A DNA stretch of 64,000 nt from Chara braunii (Eukaryota; Streptophyta; Charophyceae; Charales; Characeae), in NCBI GenBank assembly GCA_003427395.1, contig BFEA01000101.1:1171363-1235362 (forward strand), in the 5' to 3' direction. This document shows, piece after piece, positions 8,743-18,551 of the stretch. Every line of letters begins with the position of its first letter. Positions within the stretch are counted from its first letter, which is position 1. The notes beneath the pieces are model-generated. The model did no database searches. It saw only the letters and a program-made list of their open reading frames with translations, and was not told the DNA's origin. A program made the position numbers and the translations under genes.

Positions 8743-9477
8743 CTATCTAACCATGGACAAAATGTCAAATGTTATTCTAACTCTCATATCAGGAATAATA
8801 TCTTGTGAGAAACCGAATGGAGGGAAGTGACCTTTTGCAAACAAAGATGCAAAACCTAACATAAAAACACCACAACTACAAGGATCCTCTTGAGCAGGAA
8901 TCCCATCTACTGATGTATCAAAGTAGGATGTAAGTTCCTCCACATGATATTTTTCATGAAGATTTCGTCGATAAAACTCCGCTCTGAAAAAACCTGCCAA
9001 AAGTTCAGGGGTTGGACCGTAGTCAACACGATGGAGAGAGTCTACGAGGCGGAATTTACACTCAGAGTGATCTATACTGACATAAGCTAAGGCCCAATGA
9101 TTTCCAAAATGAAGAGGGATAATTACCAAATCAAAATCGAAAAGATTTATGTCCTTCACCCATCTCGTCCCTTCAGAGTATGCGATTTCAATGGACTGAG
9201 CCCTTGACAATCTGGGAAAGAAAAAGGAATTTAGAATATGCACAGATGGAATACTACAAGAACTTTCTTCTCTTGCCACTTCTGCACATGTCGAATCCAC
9301 CTTCTTCATGTAGTCATTGGTGATCTGAATGGCTAGCAGGTACAAATTGACAACTCCATCATTTAACCATTCCCCATCCTTGGCGGCGACCATGATGTCT
9401 TTCTTTTCCACCTTCCACCTCCCCTTGTAATCGGCAATGCCGTATTCTTCATTGTCTTCAGTGCTGTCGGTAATCAT
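8743..9477 (-). CDS. Ulp1/SENP-like (C48) cysteine protease domain
   Basis: A 244-codon uninterrupted frame with the C48 layout: WLND near residue 38, the catalytic His in HFGNHWALA (residue 127), Asp in LVDSL (146), oxyanion-hole Gln in AQEDP (196) and nucleophile Cys in PCSCGVF (202). All catalytic positions are present. The usual Asp before the nucleophile Cys is replaced by Ser. C48 enzymes cleave SUMO or related C-terminal Gly-Gly fusions, and transposons of several superfamilies carry them. A minus-strand intron acceptor (..AACAG) lies about 40 bp upstream at about 9515, in phase with the frame, so this is probably the last exon of a longer gene. It may belong to the long decayed frame upstream. 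Unlike that frame it carries no nonsense codon. Confidence 0.82.
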   Translation of the reverse strand: MITDSTEDNEEYGIADYKGRWKVEKKDIMVAAKDGEWLNDGVVNLYLLAIQITNDYMKKVDSTCAEVAREESSCSIPSVHILNSFFFPRLSRAQSIEIAYSEGTRWVKDINLFDFDLVIIPLHFGNHWALAYVSIDHSECKFRLVDSLHRVDYGPTPELLAGFFRAEFYRRNLHEKYHVEELTSYFDTSVDGIPAQEDPCSCGVFMLGFASLFAKGHFPPFGFSQDIIPDMRVRITFDILSMVR

Positions 9478-9519
9478 TTCAAGATACTCCTTTTCTTCTA
9501 CAGTAAGGCGTACTGTTGC

Positions 9520-10215
9520 TCAAGGAATTTGGAACGAAGGGTCATGCACTGCATACAAACACACATATAAACAACAATAGAGCGACGAAGACTTCACACA
9601 AAAAGGGACTTTTCATCGAGTGATAGACTACATAGATATGAAATCATGTTGTTGGTTTTCTATCTATTTCGTCATCAGTGATGCTATCCATAACAGATAA
9701 ACTGCAACCTGCGCGATGCAATTTCTTCCCTTTTGTGAGGCTTATTGCAACAACTTTAAACATCCTTAGGGCAGGTGGCTTCACAGATGAAAATGTCATG
9801 GGTGTACAACTTCTTCTCTCATTTTTGGGCAACAACGACAAAGTTGATAAAGCTTGCAAGCCACAACGAATGATATTCTTCTCTCTCTTCCTTTGCGAGT
9901 GTACATGTGTCGTTTTCCACAATTATTTTCGTCGCCCTGCATGATTGATAAGATAAAACATAATGAGTTCCAAGTTCGACTTTCCGTTGTTGAAACTGAC
10001 TCATGAATACCAATACAAAATATATGGCAATTGCATTTCATACAAAACACATGATATTGCAGTATTTCTCTTCAGTAAACGTACAGTTTTAAAGTTAGGT
10101 AAAGAAGCAATACATCTGAGGGATCGATACTATTGCACAAAGGGAAATGAGTGCATGTGATGTACCCACTAATCCGCATGTAGTATTAGATATTCCTCCT
10201 AAGATAAGAAAGTGC
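9520..10215 (-). other. Probable intron upstream of the Ulp1 exon
   Basis: The region is AT-rich and the minus strand shows no sustained coding. A good donor (CGAG then GTGAGC) lies at about 10219-10214, and acceptor-like CAG sites lie near 9515-9560. The open frames on either strand here look like composition artefacts. Confidence 0.4.
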
Positions 10216-10510
10216 TCACCTCGATGGCTAACTCTCAGTTTTTCTTCAACACGACCTTTTGTCACACCTTCCATATGCAGTGGCGTAATAGGAGATTCCT
10301 CGATAGCTATGACAAGGTTAGCAGACTGTGGTGTTTGAGGTTGTTCAAGCGTTTGTTGAGGCTGTATAAGTACACCTTGCTCGGGTGTACTTAGTACTAT
10401 ATGTTCTTCATCCTCTTCGATGCCCTGTACATGGAAAGTTTCTTCCTCCTTTACGCCCTCAAGAGTGTCATGAAAAGTGCCGCTTACTTCGCCTGGCATC
10501 GTCGACGACG
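10214..10510 (-). pseudogene. Acidic Glu/Gln-rich exon between repeats and Ulp1
   Basis: The translated stretch has acidic and Gln-rich strings (VKEEETFHVQGIEEDEEH, QPQQTLEQPQTPQ) and ends at the GTGAGC donor. It lies one frame away from the long upstream reading frame. The join near 10480 is therefore a short intron, with GTAAGC available on the minus strand, or a frameshift. I recognise no domain. It could be a disordered linker leading to the protease. Confidence 0.4.
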
Positions 10511-11790
10511 ACATCTGTAATCCCGTGAGTACCAGTAATATCCACTTCCATAGCGACACTGTCGCCCACTAGCATCGTAGTCGCCCAAACTTGGTCGGTT
10601 GTACTCACGCCCTTGCAACTCACACCGCCTTTTTGTCCCGAAGTTTTGGCACTCGCACCGGCAATTGATCCCCATTGCAGTGTCGGTTTGGACTCAACCA
10701 CGAGTTTCTCCGCTCGGTCAAGCTGGGATCGCTCCAATAGTGGACCCCTATCGTGTTCGACTCGACCGTGTGACCCTTCGACAGGTGAAACAACGTCAAT
10801 TGGTCCCGAAGCCTTGCCACTTGTACCGGCGATTAATCCCGATCCCACTGTCAGGTTCGACTCGACCGTAAGTCTCTTCGCTTGGTCAAGCCGCGAGTGC
10901 TCGAATGCTGGACGAGTGTCGTGTTCGACACGACCGTGTGACCCTTTGACAGGTGAAGCACCGCCGACAGTTGAACTACCCCCCCTTGGTCCTGAAGCCT
11001 TGCCAGTTGCACCGGCGATCGATCCCGATCCCACTGTCGGGTTCGACTCGACCGTGAGTTTTTTCGCTTGGTCAAGCCGGGAACGCTCCAATGTTAGGCC
11101 ACTGTCGTGTTCGACTCGACCGTGGGATCCTTCGACAGTTGAACCACCACCGCTTGGTCCTGAAGCCTTGCCATGCGCACCGCCGCTCGATCCTGATTCC
11201 TTGCGCTCTGTTTCTTAAGGCCCCTGAGACCCTTCGACAGTTGAACCACCGCCGCTTGGTCCTGTAGCCTTGTCATGCGCACCGCCGCTCGATCCTGATC
11301 CCTTGCGCTCTGTTTCTTGAGGCCCCTGAGACATTTCGGGTTTTCGTAGTTCACGAGGACTTATGCCCTTGCCGATTGCACCAACGGTTGTTGCCGGACA
11401 TTCGGCATTTGCACCGGTGCTCAATCCCGATCCCTTTCCATGTCCACTGTCACTTGATCCTGATCCCTTGCCTTCTGTTGCTTGACGCCCCTAAGACCTT
11501 TCGTTTTTTTGCACTTCCCCACGAATTGCGTCCTTACCGCTTGCACCGTCGCTTGGTCCCGGACCCTTGTCACTTGCACCGCTCCCCGATCTGAATCCTT
11601 TGCCATGCACACCTCCGCTCGATCCGGATCCCTTGCCATGTGCACCACTGCCGCTTGGTTTTTTCCTCTCCCCTTCTCTGTGCTCAAGATCTTCTCCAAC
11701 ATGCCAATTATATCCATAAGCCGGGCTGGTTTGTCTGTCATAGAACTCTTCCAGATACTCAAGCCACTGCGATGTTTTGAACTCTTGGAA
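10468..11790 (-). pseudogene. Gly/Ser-rich tandem-repeat segment of the cargo gene
   Basis: The frame encodes repeated units. First come GSGSSGGAHGKGSG-like and GPSGGGSTVEGS-like blocks. Then there are three or four diverged copies of a 50-60-residue unit with LDQAK(K/R)LTVESNxTVGSG, IAGATGKASGP and GSHGRVEHD. At DNA level these are direct repeats of about 150-170 bp between about 10680 and 11200 and about 85 bp between 11100 and 11350. Because the repeats keep phase, the coding interpretation is favoured over a neutral minisatellite. Stops at 11491 and 11215 interrupt it. Confidence 0.5.
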
Positions 11791-11922
11791 AATTTCTTAT
11801 CTTCTTACATTTAGTCTTGATTGAGAAACCTCCGGATTAAGTCGCAGGAGTCGCTTGGCAATCTGATTATTGGCGTGTTTGAGAAAGTTGAATTGTGACA
11901 TACGTCTTTGGAGGCAAAACTG

Positions 11923-12642
11923 TCACCCCTCTTCTTTTTTTATAGCCATAACCCACCTCCCTCTCGCCAATGCAGGTTGGAAGTGTTGGGGGTGCCATAT
12001 AATATGATGACCCCATGTGGCATCATCCATCACCGTATAATCGTCTCGGCATACTATAGGCCCCGGAAGCAGTCCAATGTCCGCAGGGATTATGTCTCCA
12101 ATCTCGTACTCCAAAGGCTCATCAGATGGAGATTGTTGTGGAGTTCGAGAGCGTAGCAATTCCATAACGGTACTTCGGCTGTTTGCAAATGGTGCCAGGG
12201 TTGCCAACAACTTTGGGGAGAGCATTGTTTGAACCTTCGGATCCAGAATGCCTCCAGATGGCACCATCATCGTATTGCCTGCCATCTGAGTCGGTGTAAC
12301 AATAGAAGAAGTCGGCGGCCGAGTCATTAACTGATCCGTCGAAACCGCCATGCTCGAAGCTCCTCCAGAACCGGATGATGTGCCCGGAACACCCATTCTC
12401 TGCGAAGCCGGGCTACGAGCTCTTTGCCTCTCATCTGCCAAAGCCGCTTGCAAAGTGTCATCAACACTCTCTTCTTCTGAGTCGTCGGCATCAAAGTCCT
12501 CACCATCCACAAAACAAGTCGCATAACCTGCGACTGTAAACGCCCCGATTTGTTGGTTCAAGTACATTGTCTCCAAGCGGTCGAGAAATGCAACTTCCCT
12601 CTCCGATGGTGCTTTATGATAACCCCTCAAAAGCGTCTCCAC
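11923..12642 (-). pseudogene. Acidic, low-complexity segment after the methyltransferase-like part
   Basis: A 239-codon stretch of the same frame. It has an N-terminal helical part (REVAFLDRLETMYLNQQ), a DGEDFDADDSEEESVDD acidic cluster, Ser/Thr/Pro-rich linkers and a C-terminal hydrophilic tail. TGA codons bound it at both ends (12709 and 11923). It is probably a disordered linker and no family is recognised. Confidence 0.45.
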
Positions 12643-12708
12643 TTTTCTTCTTCTGAGGACATAAGTACGTTCCCCTTTGTGTTGCGGTTTTGTTTCGAAG
12701 AAAAACTC

Positions 12709-13608
12709 TCAAATATTGACCATGTTTTGGCCAACCTTGTTGGCGAGATCACGCCCTTCATCATGTCGAGGAGGCGGCTTAATAAATTTGGCGAAGTAAT
12801 CTCGAGTTCCGACCATCTTGTTAATAAACTGAGTGAGGAACTCGAACTTCATACCTTCCCCTTCCAGCACAATGCAATGACGGTGACTCTTTAACAGCTC
12901 CCAAACCAATCCCGCATGACCTTTTCCCAGGAAAACAACAGCCTCATCCGCAGGATAAAAATGTTCCAATGTCTCCACCATCGTAGACAAATTTCTCCTT
13001 TCCATACCATCATAGACAAATTTCTCCTTTGGTTCCATACCTACCATTTCCCACTTTGTTGGCAGAAAGTTCTTCTCCACGACATCAGTCAACATCTTCG
13101 GCTTTCTCTCTCTCCGCACAAGTGCCGATATGTCAGCCACCTTCTCGGCAGATAATGGACCTGCAGCTTGAATATCTTCAAACAAGGGAATAGTGTTGCG
13201 ATGATAATCCCCGTCATTGGAGTATATGATGACCACCATTCTGTTTGTGTCCTCCAAAGGCAAGTTTGCAACCTGATATATAAATTTCCCCTTTGTTTGT
13301 TGTTGACGAGTCCATTTCAGAAGATCCAAGTGAACGTCCCACCTCACGACTCGCCTGGAGAATGTGAACTCGCAAGAGCGTGGAACAAAGCACACCAATG
13401 TCCAATACTCGCCGCCAAGTTTTTCCATGAACTTCCAGAGTCCATCAAACACTTGTTCAGTCCACGCACCCATCTGGGTTGGACGGCACAAATCCAGAAC
13501 GGTTGTGTGGCACGTCAAATGTCTGACGGCTCTATACACCTCCTTGCAATCCATCTCGTCTGAAACATCGCTCAGCTCCCACTGGAACGGCACAAAGACA
13601 AATGTCAC
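12709..13608 (-). pseudogene. Permuted (beta-class-like) DNA methyltransferase-like segment, catalytic motif not recognisable
   Basis: The translation shows a strand-helix-strand unit around TTVLDLCRPTQMGAW..YWTLVCFVP near residues 35-76, where beta-class N4/N6 methyltransferases place the (D/N/S)PP(Y/F) box. Near residues 222-250 comes AVVFLGKGHAGLVWELLK followed by CIVLEGE. This matches the SAM-binding motif I (FxGxG) and its following acidic strand, placed C-terminally as in permuted enzymes. No DPPY-type tetrapeptide is present (LDLCRP instead). If the fold is right, the enzyme is catalytically altered or dead, independently of the nonsense codons around it. The neighbouring ParB-like segment supports the reading. 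Confidence 0.4.
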
Positions 13609-13611
13609 GTC

Positions 13612-14574
13612 CTATTTCTGAAAATGTATATATTTCGCTTGTCCCGACCTACGAATGTTATGCGAACCCCCAGTTTTGAATCTAGGCAACAACTTGTTGA
13701 CAAATTGAATGAACTCTTCGGGGCATTTCAAGTTGTTTGCAAGCGATTCTGTTTTCTTGAAGCCCTCTTCTCCTTTCTCATCCTCTCCTCCAAGTGTAGC
13801 TGGAAATGACCGCACCCAGCTCGTCTCTTTGAAATGCTGTCGCTGGTCGATCCACCTCTCGGATGTCAATCCTTGAGCACTATACTTAGCAAACACATCA
13901 GAAAGGTTGTCGAAGAATGGTTCCTTCCACTCTGACGGCTGCTTGTGAGGGTCAGAAATTAAGACAAAGTAGTGAAACATTCTCAACATTGCTCTTTCCA
14001 CCTTCACAATCTCCACGTATATCTCCATCGAATGTTTTTCAGTAATGTGAGCAGCTTTCCTTAGCTTTGGAGTCAGTATGACACTTCCCACGAGAATGTC
14101 TCGCAACAGCTGAAGCCGCTGACGCCTCCCCAATGCAGACATAGCCTTCCATGATCTGACATCCGGATCGTGCACAACCACGAGGTAACCAGGTCCTCTA
14201 GTACCCTGAATCCATTGTACTGGAACCCTGACTCCTTTTACCAACTCGAATTTGGGTCCAGGTTTCGGCGCTTTCCCCGATTCGCCTTCTTTGGTGGCAG
14301 GCTTCACAGCATCTCTCCCCGGCAACTGTCCACTCTCCCAAGCAGAATACACTTGTCGCACCTTGTCGAAGACGTCTTGTGTCGCCCTTGCCAATATCAT
14401 GTAAGGCCCGAGGAAGTCGGACCACTCCTTGGTCCAACTCTTAAGCGAGATTTCAACCAAATGATCATTCCCGGTCGAGCGCAGAGTCATTGCCGCAAAC
14501 TCTCTGTACTCTTTGTTTTTGACGTCTGCACCAGATCCGCCTATAGCTTCATGACGACCGGCTGCCAGCCACAA
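13612..14574 (-). pseudogene. Segment between ParB-like and methyltransferase-like parts
   Basis: A 320-codon stretch in the same frame as its neighbours, apparently helical and charged (LWLAAGRHEAIG, KSWTKEWSDFLGPYMILARATQD, VIVKVERAMLRMFHYF-like hydrophobic helices). It has no domain I can name. The start codon drawn at 14574 is only the first Met after the TAG at 14587. The sequence upstream of it continues the same protein. Confidence 0.45.
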
Positions 14575-14586
14575 CTTCCGTATGTT

Positions 14587-15963
14587 CTAAATGATAATAA
14601 TCTGGTGTGGAGGAATATTCCATTTGTCCTTTGCGTTTTGAAAAGTGCCCAAGGTGCCGTAATTATCCATGCTCCTATCCAGATAGTAAACAGGTCTTGC
14701 AATCCATTAATCCAAACGGAGCTCACGAGCGATGTCAGGGCGCTCTTGAAAACATTTCCTTGCCGCCTCAACATTATGTTGACCACTAAGAGGGTACCAG
14801 TAGTACTTGCGCACGGATTGGAGATCGAATTCGCAGGGCATCATTCTTCTTGCTCTCACATTTGCTCCGGACGCGTCAATATTCATCGTATCATGTACGC
14901 CAACCAACAAAAGGACAGGCTTCTCATACAATGTACATGCATTCACCTCGACTGCTCCGGTTGTTCTCTCTCTGATAGCTGCATCACCCGATTCAACCAT
15001 TGCGTTGTAAATTTCATCAATATGATGTTGATCGAGAAAGCGTTGATTATATCTGAACTCCTCGTCAGGGATATCCAGAATCCTGTCAAACTTGACAGAA
15101 ATGAACTGCATTTCCGGCCTCTGGTTACCGTTCTCGTCGAACTCAAGGAAGAAGCCTTTGCTCAGATGACCAGAAGAATTCCCAGGCCGTAGAATTTGCA
15201 AACTGGGCGGTTTGGTGACTGTCTTGCCCACAGCGTCTTCATCCGACTGTAGGTGGTCCGCTGGAAAAACGGAAGTTTTTTCCATCACACCTCCCTTCGC
15301 TGCTTTTTTCCTTGGTTGCATTTTTTTTTTCATGGCCTCCTCAGCCTCCCGCGTACGCCGGACGGCCTCATCAACTGACAACATTTTCAACTTGCGTTTG
15401 TGACCCTCCTCTTGCTTGGTCCCCCCCTCCTGCTTGGTTCTCTTACTGTCCAAAGCACTTCTCCTCTCTTGCCTGATCTTCCTCTTCTTCTCAGCCAGTC
15501 GGGCTGCATCGGCATGTGCTGGCTCGACCGCCACTTCGTGGTGCATTCCCCCTCGCCCTCGATTCGCTTCCCAATGCCCATGTCCCGGCGGTAGCCGCCA
15601 CTTTCGTTCGCAACCCCGATGCACATCTGCATACCCTCCCTCGCCGCTCGTTTCCTCTTCTTGCCCTTCATCCTCATATTCAACTCCTAGACGACACTCC
15701 AATTCGCCTGGCCCACCCCTGTCGCTGATTGTCTGTTAAGTGTCTACTTCCGGCTCTTCCCCATGCTCCCCTCTGTCATCGCCACCCTCCTCATATTCTT
15801 CGCATTCTTCATCGCGCTCCGAATCTTCCTCGTTGTTCTCCTCGTTGTCATCTCCAAAATAATCCGGCCCAGCAGGAATGGCGAACTCATAACGCGGTCG
15901 GCCGACCAAGGAAACAGGTTCCTTGGTTGATGTTGGTCTGGACTTCACAGGGGCTGATGGCAC
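14587..15963 (-). pseudogene. Acidic region plus ParB-like (Srx-fold) segment
   Basis: 15736-15963 encodes an Asp/Glu-rich stretch. 15702 downward gives a basic, coiled region rich in RR, KK and EE, then a folded part (QFISVKFDRILDIP, YNQRFLDQHHIDEIYNAM) leading to YPLSGQHNVEAARKCF. The order of a short strand motif, a helix after ..R(F)LDxxHIDEI, and a G-x-H-x-x-x-A-A motif matches the ParB/sulfiredoxin-like fold, whose signature is GxxR/HxxAA. ParB-like domains bind or cut DNA and are often fused to DNA methyltransferases in phages and mobile elements. TAA at 14707 and TAG at 14587 interrupt the frame. The identification rests on motif order only. Confidence 0.45.
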
Positions 15964-15996
15964 GATTTGGCCGCGACAGGGACCTTTCTCCCCGAT

Positions 15997-16641
15997 CTAC
16001 CCAGATTTCGGAACTCGTGTTGCAGCAACCGGATTCCGAAGGGATTGCGGAGGGCGGGCACCTATAATGATTGGTTTCGACGACGGAGCCGCCTCCAAGG
16101 ACGACGAAAGCACGCTTTTCGGCTCAGATATGCGGTCGGTAACATGCATCACCGGCTCATGCCCTGCGACCACATTACTGTCGAAGAATGCGAAAACCGA
16201 TCAAAGGTCAGGCAACGTCAATTTCTTCGTCCCGGGCGGATTGAAAATATCATAAATTTTCTTGTCATACCCAGCGTGTTTGGCCCAACGAAGAGCAACG
16301 CGTTTGACATTTGCCATCCGCTCACCTTTAGCGTTAAGGACCATCGTCAACTCCAACATGGCCAACGGTGAACTTCCTCCACTCCACTTCACCACCCCGC
16401 CAATCGGAACAATGTTATCTTTGATCACCACGTACAAAACCAGCCCACTCGAGGGCTCCCCGATTCCACCCACCCAGTCCAACATCCAACACTTATCTTT
16501 ATGGTCGACGATAGGCACCTCGTCTCCCACACCTGCAACGGACGTTTCACCAGACCTTCTATGCCTGGGCACAACGTCTACCGCAGATTTCCCCTGCCGA
16601 TCAGCAGCCTCGTCTTCTCGACCCGCAGCCCCACCACTCAT
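15997..16641 (-). pseudogene. N-terminal segment of the cargo gene
   Basis: Starting at MSGGAAGRED, the first 147 codons include a hydrophobic, beta-rich stretch (SSGLVLYVVIKDNIVPIG, then SPLAMLELTMVLNAKGERM) and a basic end. After the TGA at 16201 the same frame continues (FDSNVVAGHEPVMHVTDR) to the TAG at 15997. I do not recognise the fold. The ATG at 16641 was chosen because the sequence upstream in this frame (to 16824) looks non-coding. Confidence 0.45.
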
Positions 16642-16824
16642 CGACACGACAGTGACACTGTGGCATGCCGTGCGCTGTTTGTCGTGTTTGACATGATGGT
16701 TGTCGGACGGTACCTGAAGGGATACTTGATCACGAGAACAGAAGACAACAGAACGCAAGTGCAGTCCCCAGCGCCCACGACATGAGCACAAAAAGAAGGC
16801 ACTGGTTAATAATTTAAATGACAT

Positions 16825-17550
16825 GATGGCCGGAGCTTTTGCACTGCATGAAGATTGTCAGAGATATAACGACTGTCGAATGCTTGTGCATGCAAAACAT
16901 GAGAAAAACAAGTTTTTTTCCGCAAGGAAACACAACATGAGAAAAACAATCAAACACTTTGTAATTTTCGCCCAACGCGAATTCCATCTATATGCAGTCC
17001 CGACAAATGGGCAGGCAACGTTGTGTCGGTGTCGAAAGCCAAACCGAAAACACAGAACAACGATCAGACACTTTTCACTGGTTTGATCCTCGTCCTTGTG
17101 TCGTCGTTCCCGGGTTTCAGTGAATCGAAAAACAAGATCAGGACAACAACGTCACACTGTGTATTTTTCACGACTTAACACAACATGAGAACAACTAGCA
17201 GACACCACATATTTTTCTCAAGATAACACATTGAGAACACCAATCGGACACTCTGCGCATTCCGCTGAATGCGAAGTCCATGAAAATAAAAAACGGAAAG
17301 GCATCGATGGGTCATTGTTGAATGCAGAACAAAATTAAAAAAGTTGTCAACACCAGACGTCGGAAAATGTTAAACGACAAAGAGAACCGACGAAGGCTAT
17401 CCATCGACCACGGGGAGCTCTCCCGCCGTTGCGGCCATTCAATATGTCGTCGAAGGCTATCTATCGACTACGGGGAACAATCTCGCCGTTGCGGCCGTTC
17501 AACACGCTGAGTGGCGATCCGAAGGTCAGCTGCTGCGCCGTCTCAGCAAA
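16825..17550. other. Intergenic region within the TIR element
   Basis: AT-rich, with no sustained coding. A direct repeat around 17390-17510 reads CGAAGGCTATC(C/T)ATCGAC followed by a CCGTTGCGGCC block, with two copies about 60 bp apart. The region may contain the promoter of the long minus-strand frame. Confidence 0.4.
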
Positions 17551-17553
17551 CAC

Positions 17554-18356
17554 TTAAATGTATGTCATGTGCACGAACCCGGAGTTCCCGGCGAGAAAAG
17601 CACCTATAGCATCCCGAAGAGAAACGACTTTAGTCTCGACCTCGCGCCATGCGCCAACGTCCTCCACCTCGCCACCCACCACGATATCCAGTCTCCCATC
17701 GACCTCTCTTTGAACTAAACACATATCCCTTCCAGACATAGACAACTCGTTCCTGGACACATACACGACAACGTTTGTCAAGTTTCTTGCCCTGTTCGAA
17801 CAGGCAATACAGAGGACCCTACAGAAGATGAAGTATGTCAGACGCAATCTCACACAACGATACGAAACTGCTCTTGGCAACAGACCGGGAGATCGCAATG
17901 GATAATGGTCAAGGAACTGCGAATGTCGCGCACAATCGAGTAACTCCTGCTTCATAACACGACAAGGCGGCTTATTTTCAGCTTCTTACACAATTGAGGC
18001 AAGCGCACGGGACGCAGCACATCGAATGGCACACAAATGCGTTTTCCGAATTCCGACATATTGGCGAACTCATAATCGCTCACCCACGGGCATCTCTTCG
18101 TCATGTTCACCCACTCGTACTCCTCCCAGGAGTCCAAATATTTGTCAACAAACGGGACGACTCTCATCCAAGGATCGCATTTGAAGTCTTCGGGACAAGC
18201 GCCGTCAAAGGTTGTGCTGCCCGGACATTGTCGGACGTGCAGCGCACAAGGTGGGAAAGGGTGTGCCTTTCGTGCACGCCAAAGTGTTGGGGTCATCCAA
18301 TGAGAGATCTTCATAGCGACAGTGAAGCGACGACGCCCTGCACGCCACAAGTGCAA
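17554..18356 (-). pseudogene. Unrecognised two-segment coding track of the TIR element
   Basis: On the minus strand, 18356-17952 encodes a Trp/Cys-rich, folded-looking stretch (DGACPEDFKCDPWMRVVPF, YLDSWEEYEWVNMTKRCPW). It runs to a GTAAGAAG donor-like site after LPQLC at about 17985. A second segment, 17810-17554, encodes NLTNVVVYVSRNELSMSG and DIVVGGEVEDVGAWREVE in the frame ending at 17554. An overlapping frame (KRCRVCVQERVVYVWKGY) is also plausible. The two segments are probably exons of one gene. I recognise no family. Confidence 0.35.
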
Positions 18357-18551
18357 CGATCAACACCAACAGAGGACAATTCCCCCCCTCCCCCCAACGA
18401 TGCGAACAAACCAGGCCGCACGACAACACACGACACACAATCTATGTGCGCAATCCACACCCACAATCCACGCACGCAACCGATCTTCCTGGACACAACG
18501 CACGCGGTCCATTGCATTGCACACAATCTTGTACGACCCGAGGACATTGCA

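Larger units (their letters stand above)
10468..16641 (-). pseudogene. Long single-frame coding track with twelve in-frame stops (cargo gene of the TIR element)
   Basis: One minus-strand frame stays protein-like for about 2,050 codons from a plausible ATG at 16641 (MSGGAAGRED). It is broken only by stops at (lowest coordinate) 16201, 15997, 15736, 14707, 14587, 13612, 12709, 11923, 11797, 11491, 11215 and 10468. Segments on both sides of each stop keep the same phase and continuous character. In order they are an N-terminal domain, an acidic region, a ParB-like segment, a methyltransferase-like segment, a second acidic region and Gly/Ser repeats. Most stops can be derived from CAA, CAG, CGA or TGG by one transition. 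The simplest reading is a decayed gene. An intact homologue would settle this. Confidence 0.65.

Noticed and set aside
14170-15192. 340-codon plus-strand open frame
   Set aside because: It lies antisense to the ParB-like and following segments of the minus-strand cargo frame and has no recognisable features. The minus strand carries the coherent protein.
10468-16641. Stop-codon reassignment or readthrough as an explanation of the long frame
   Set aside because: All three stop codons occur, and the GT34 gene and other frames in the window end normally. Decay by substitution is simpler.
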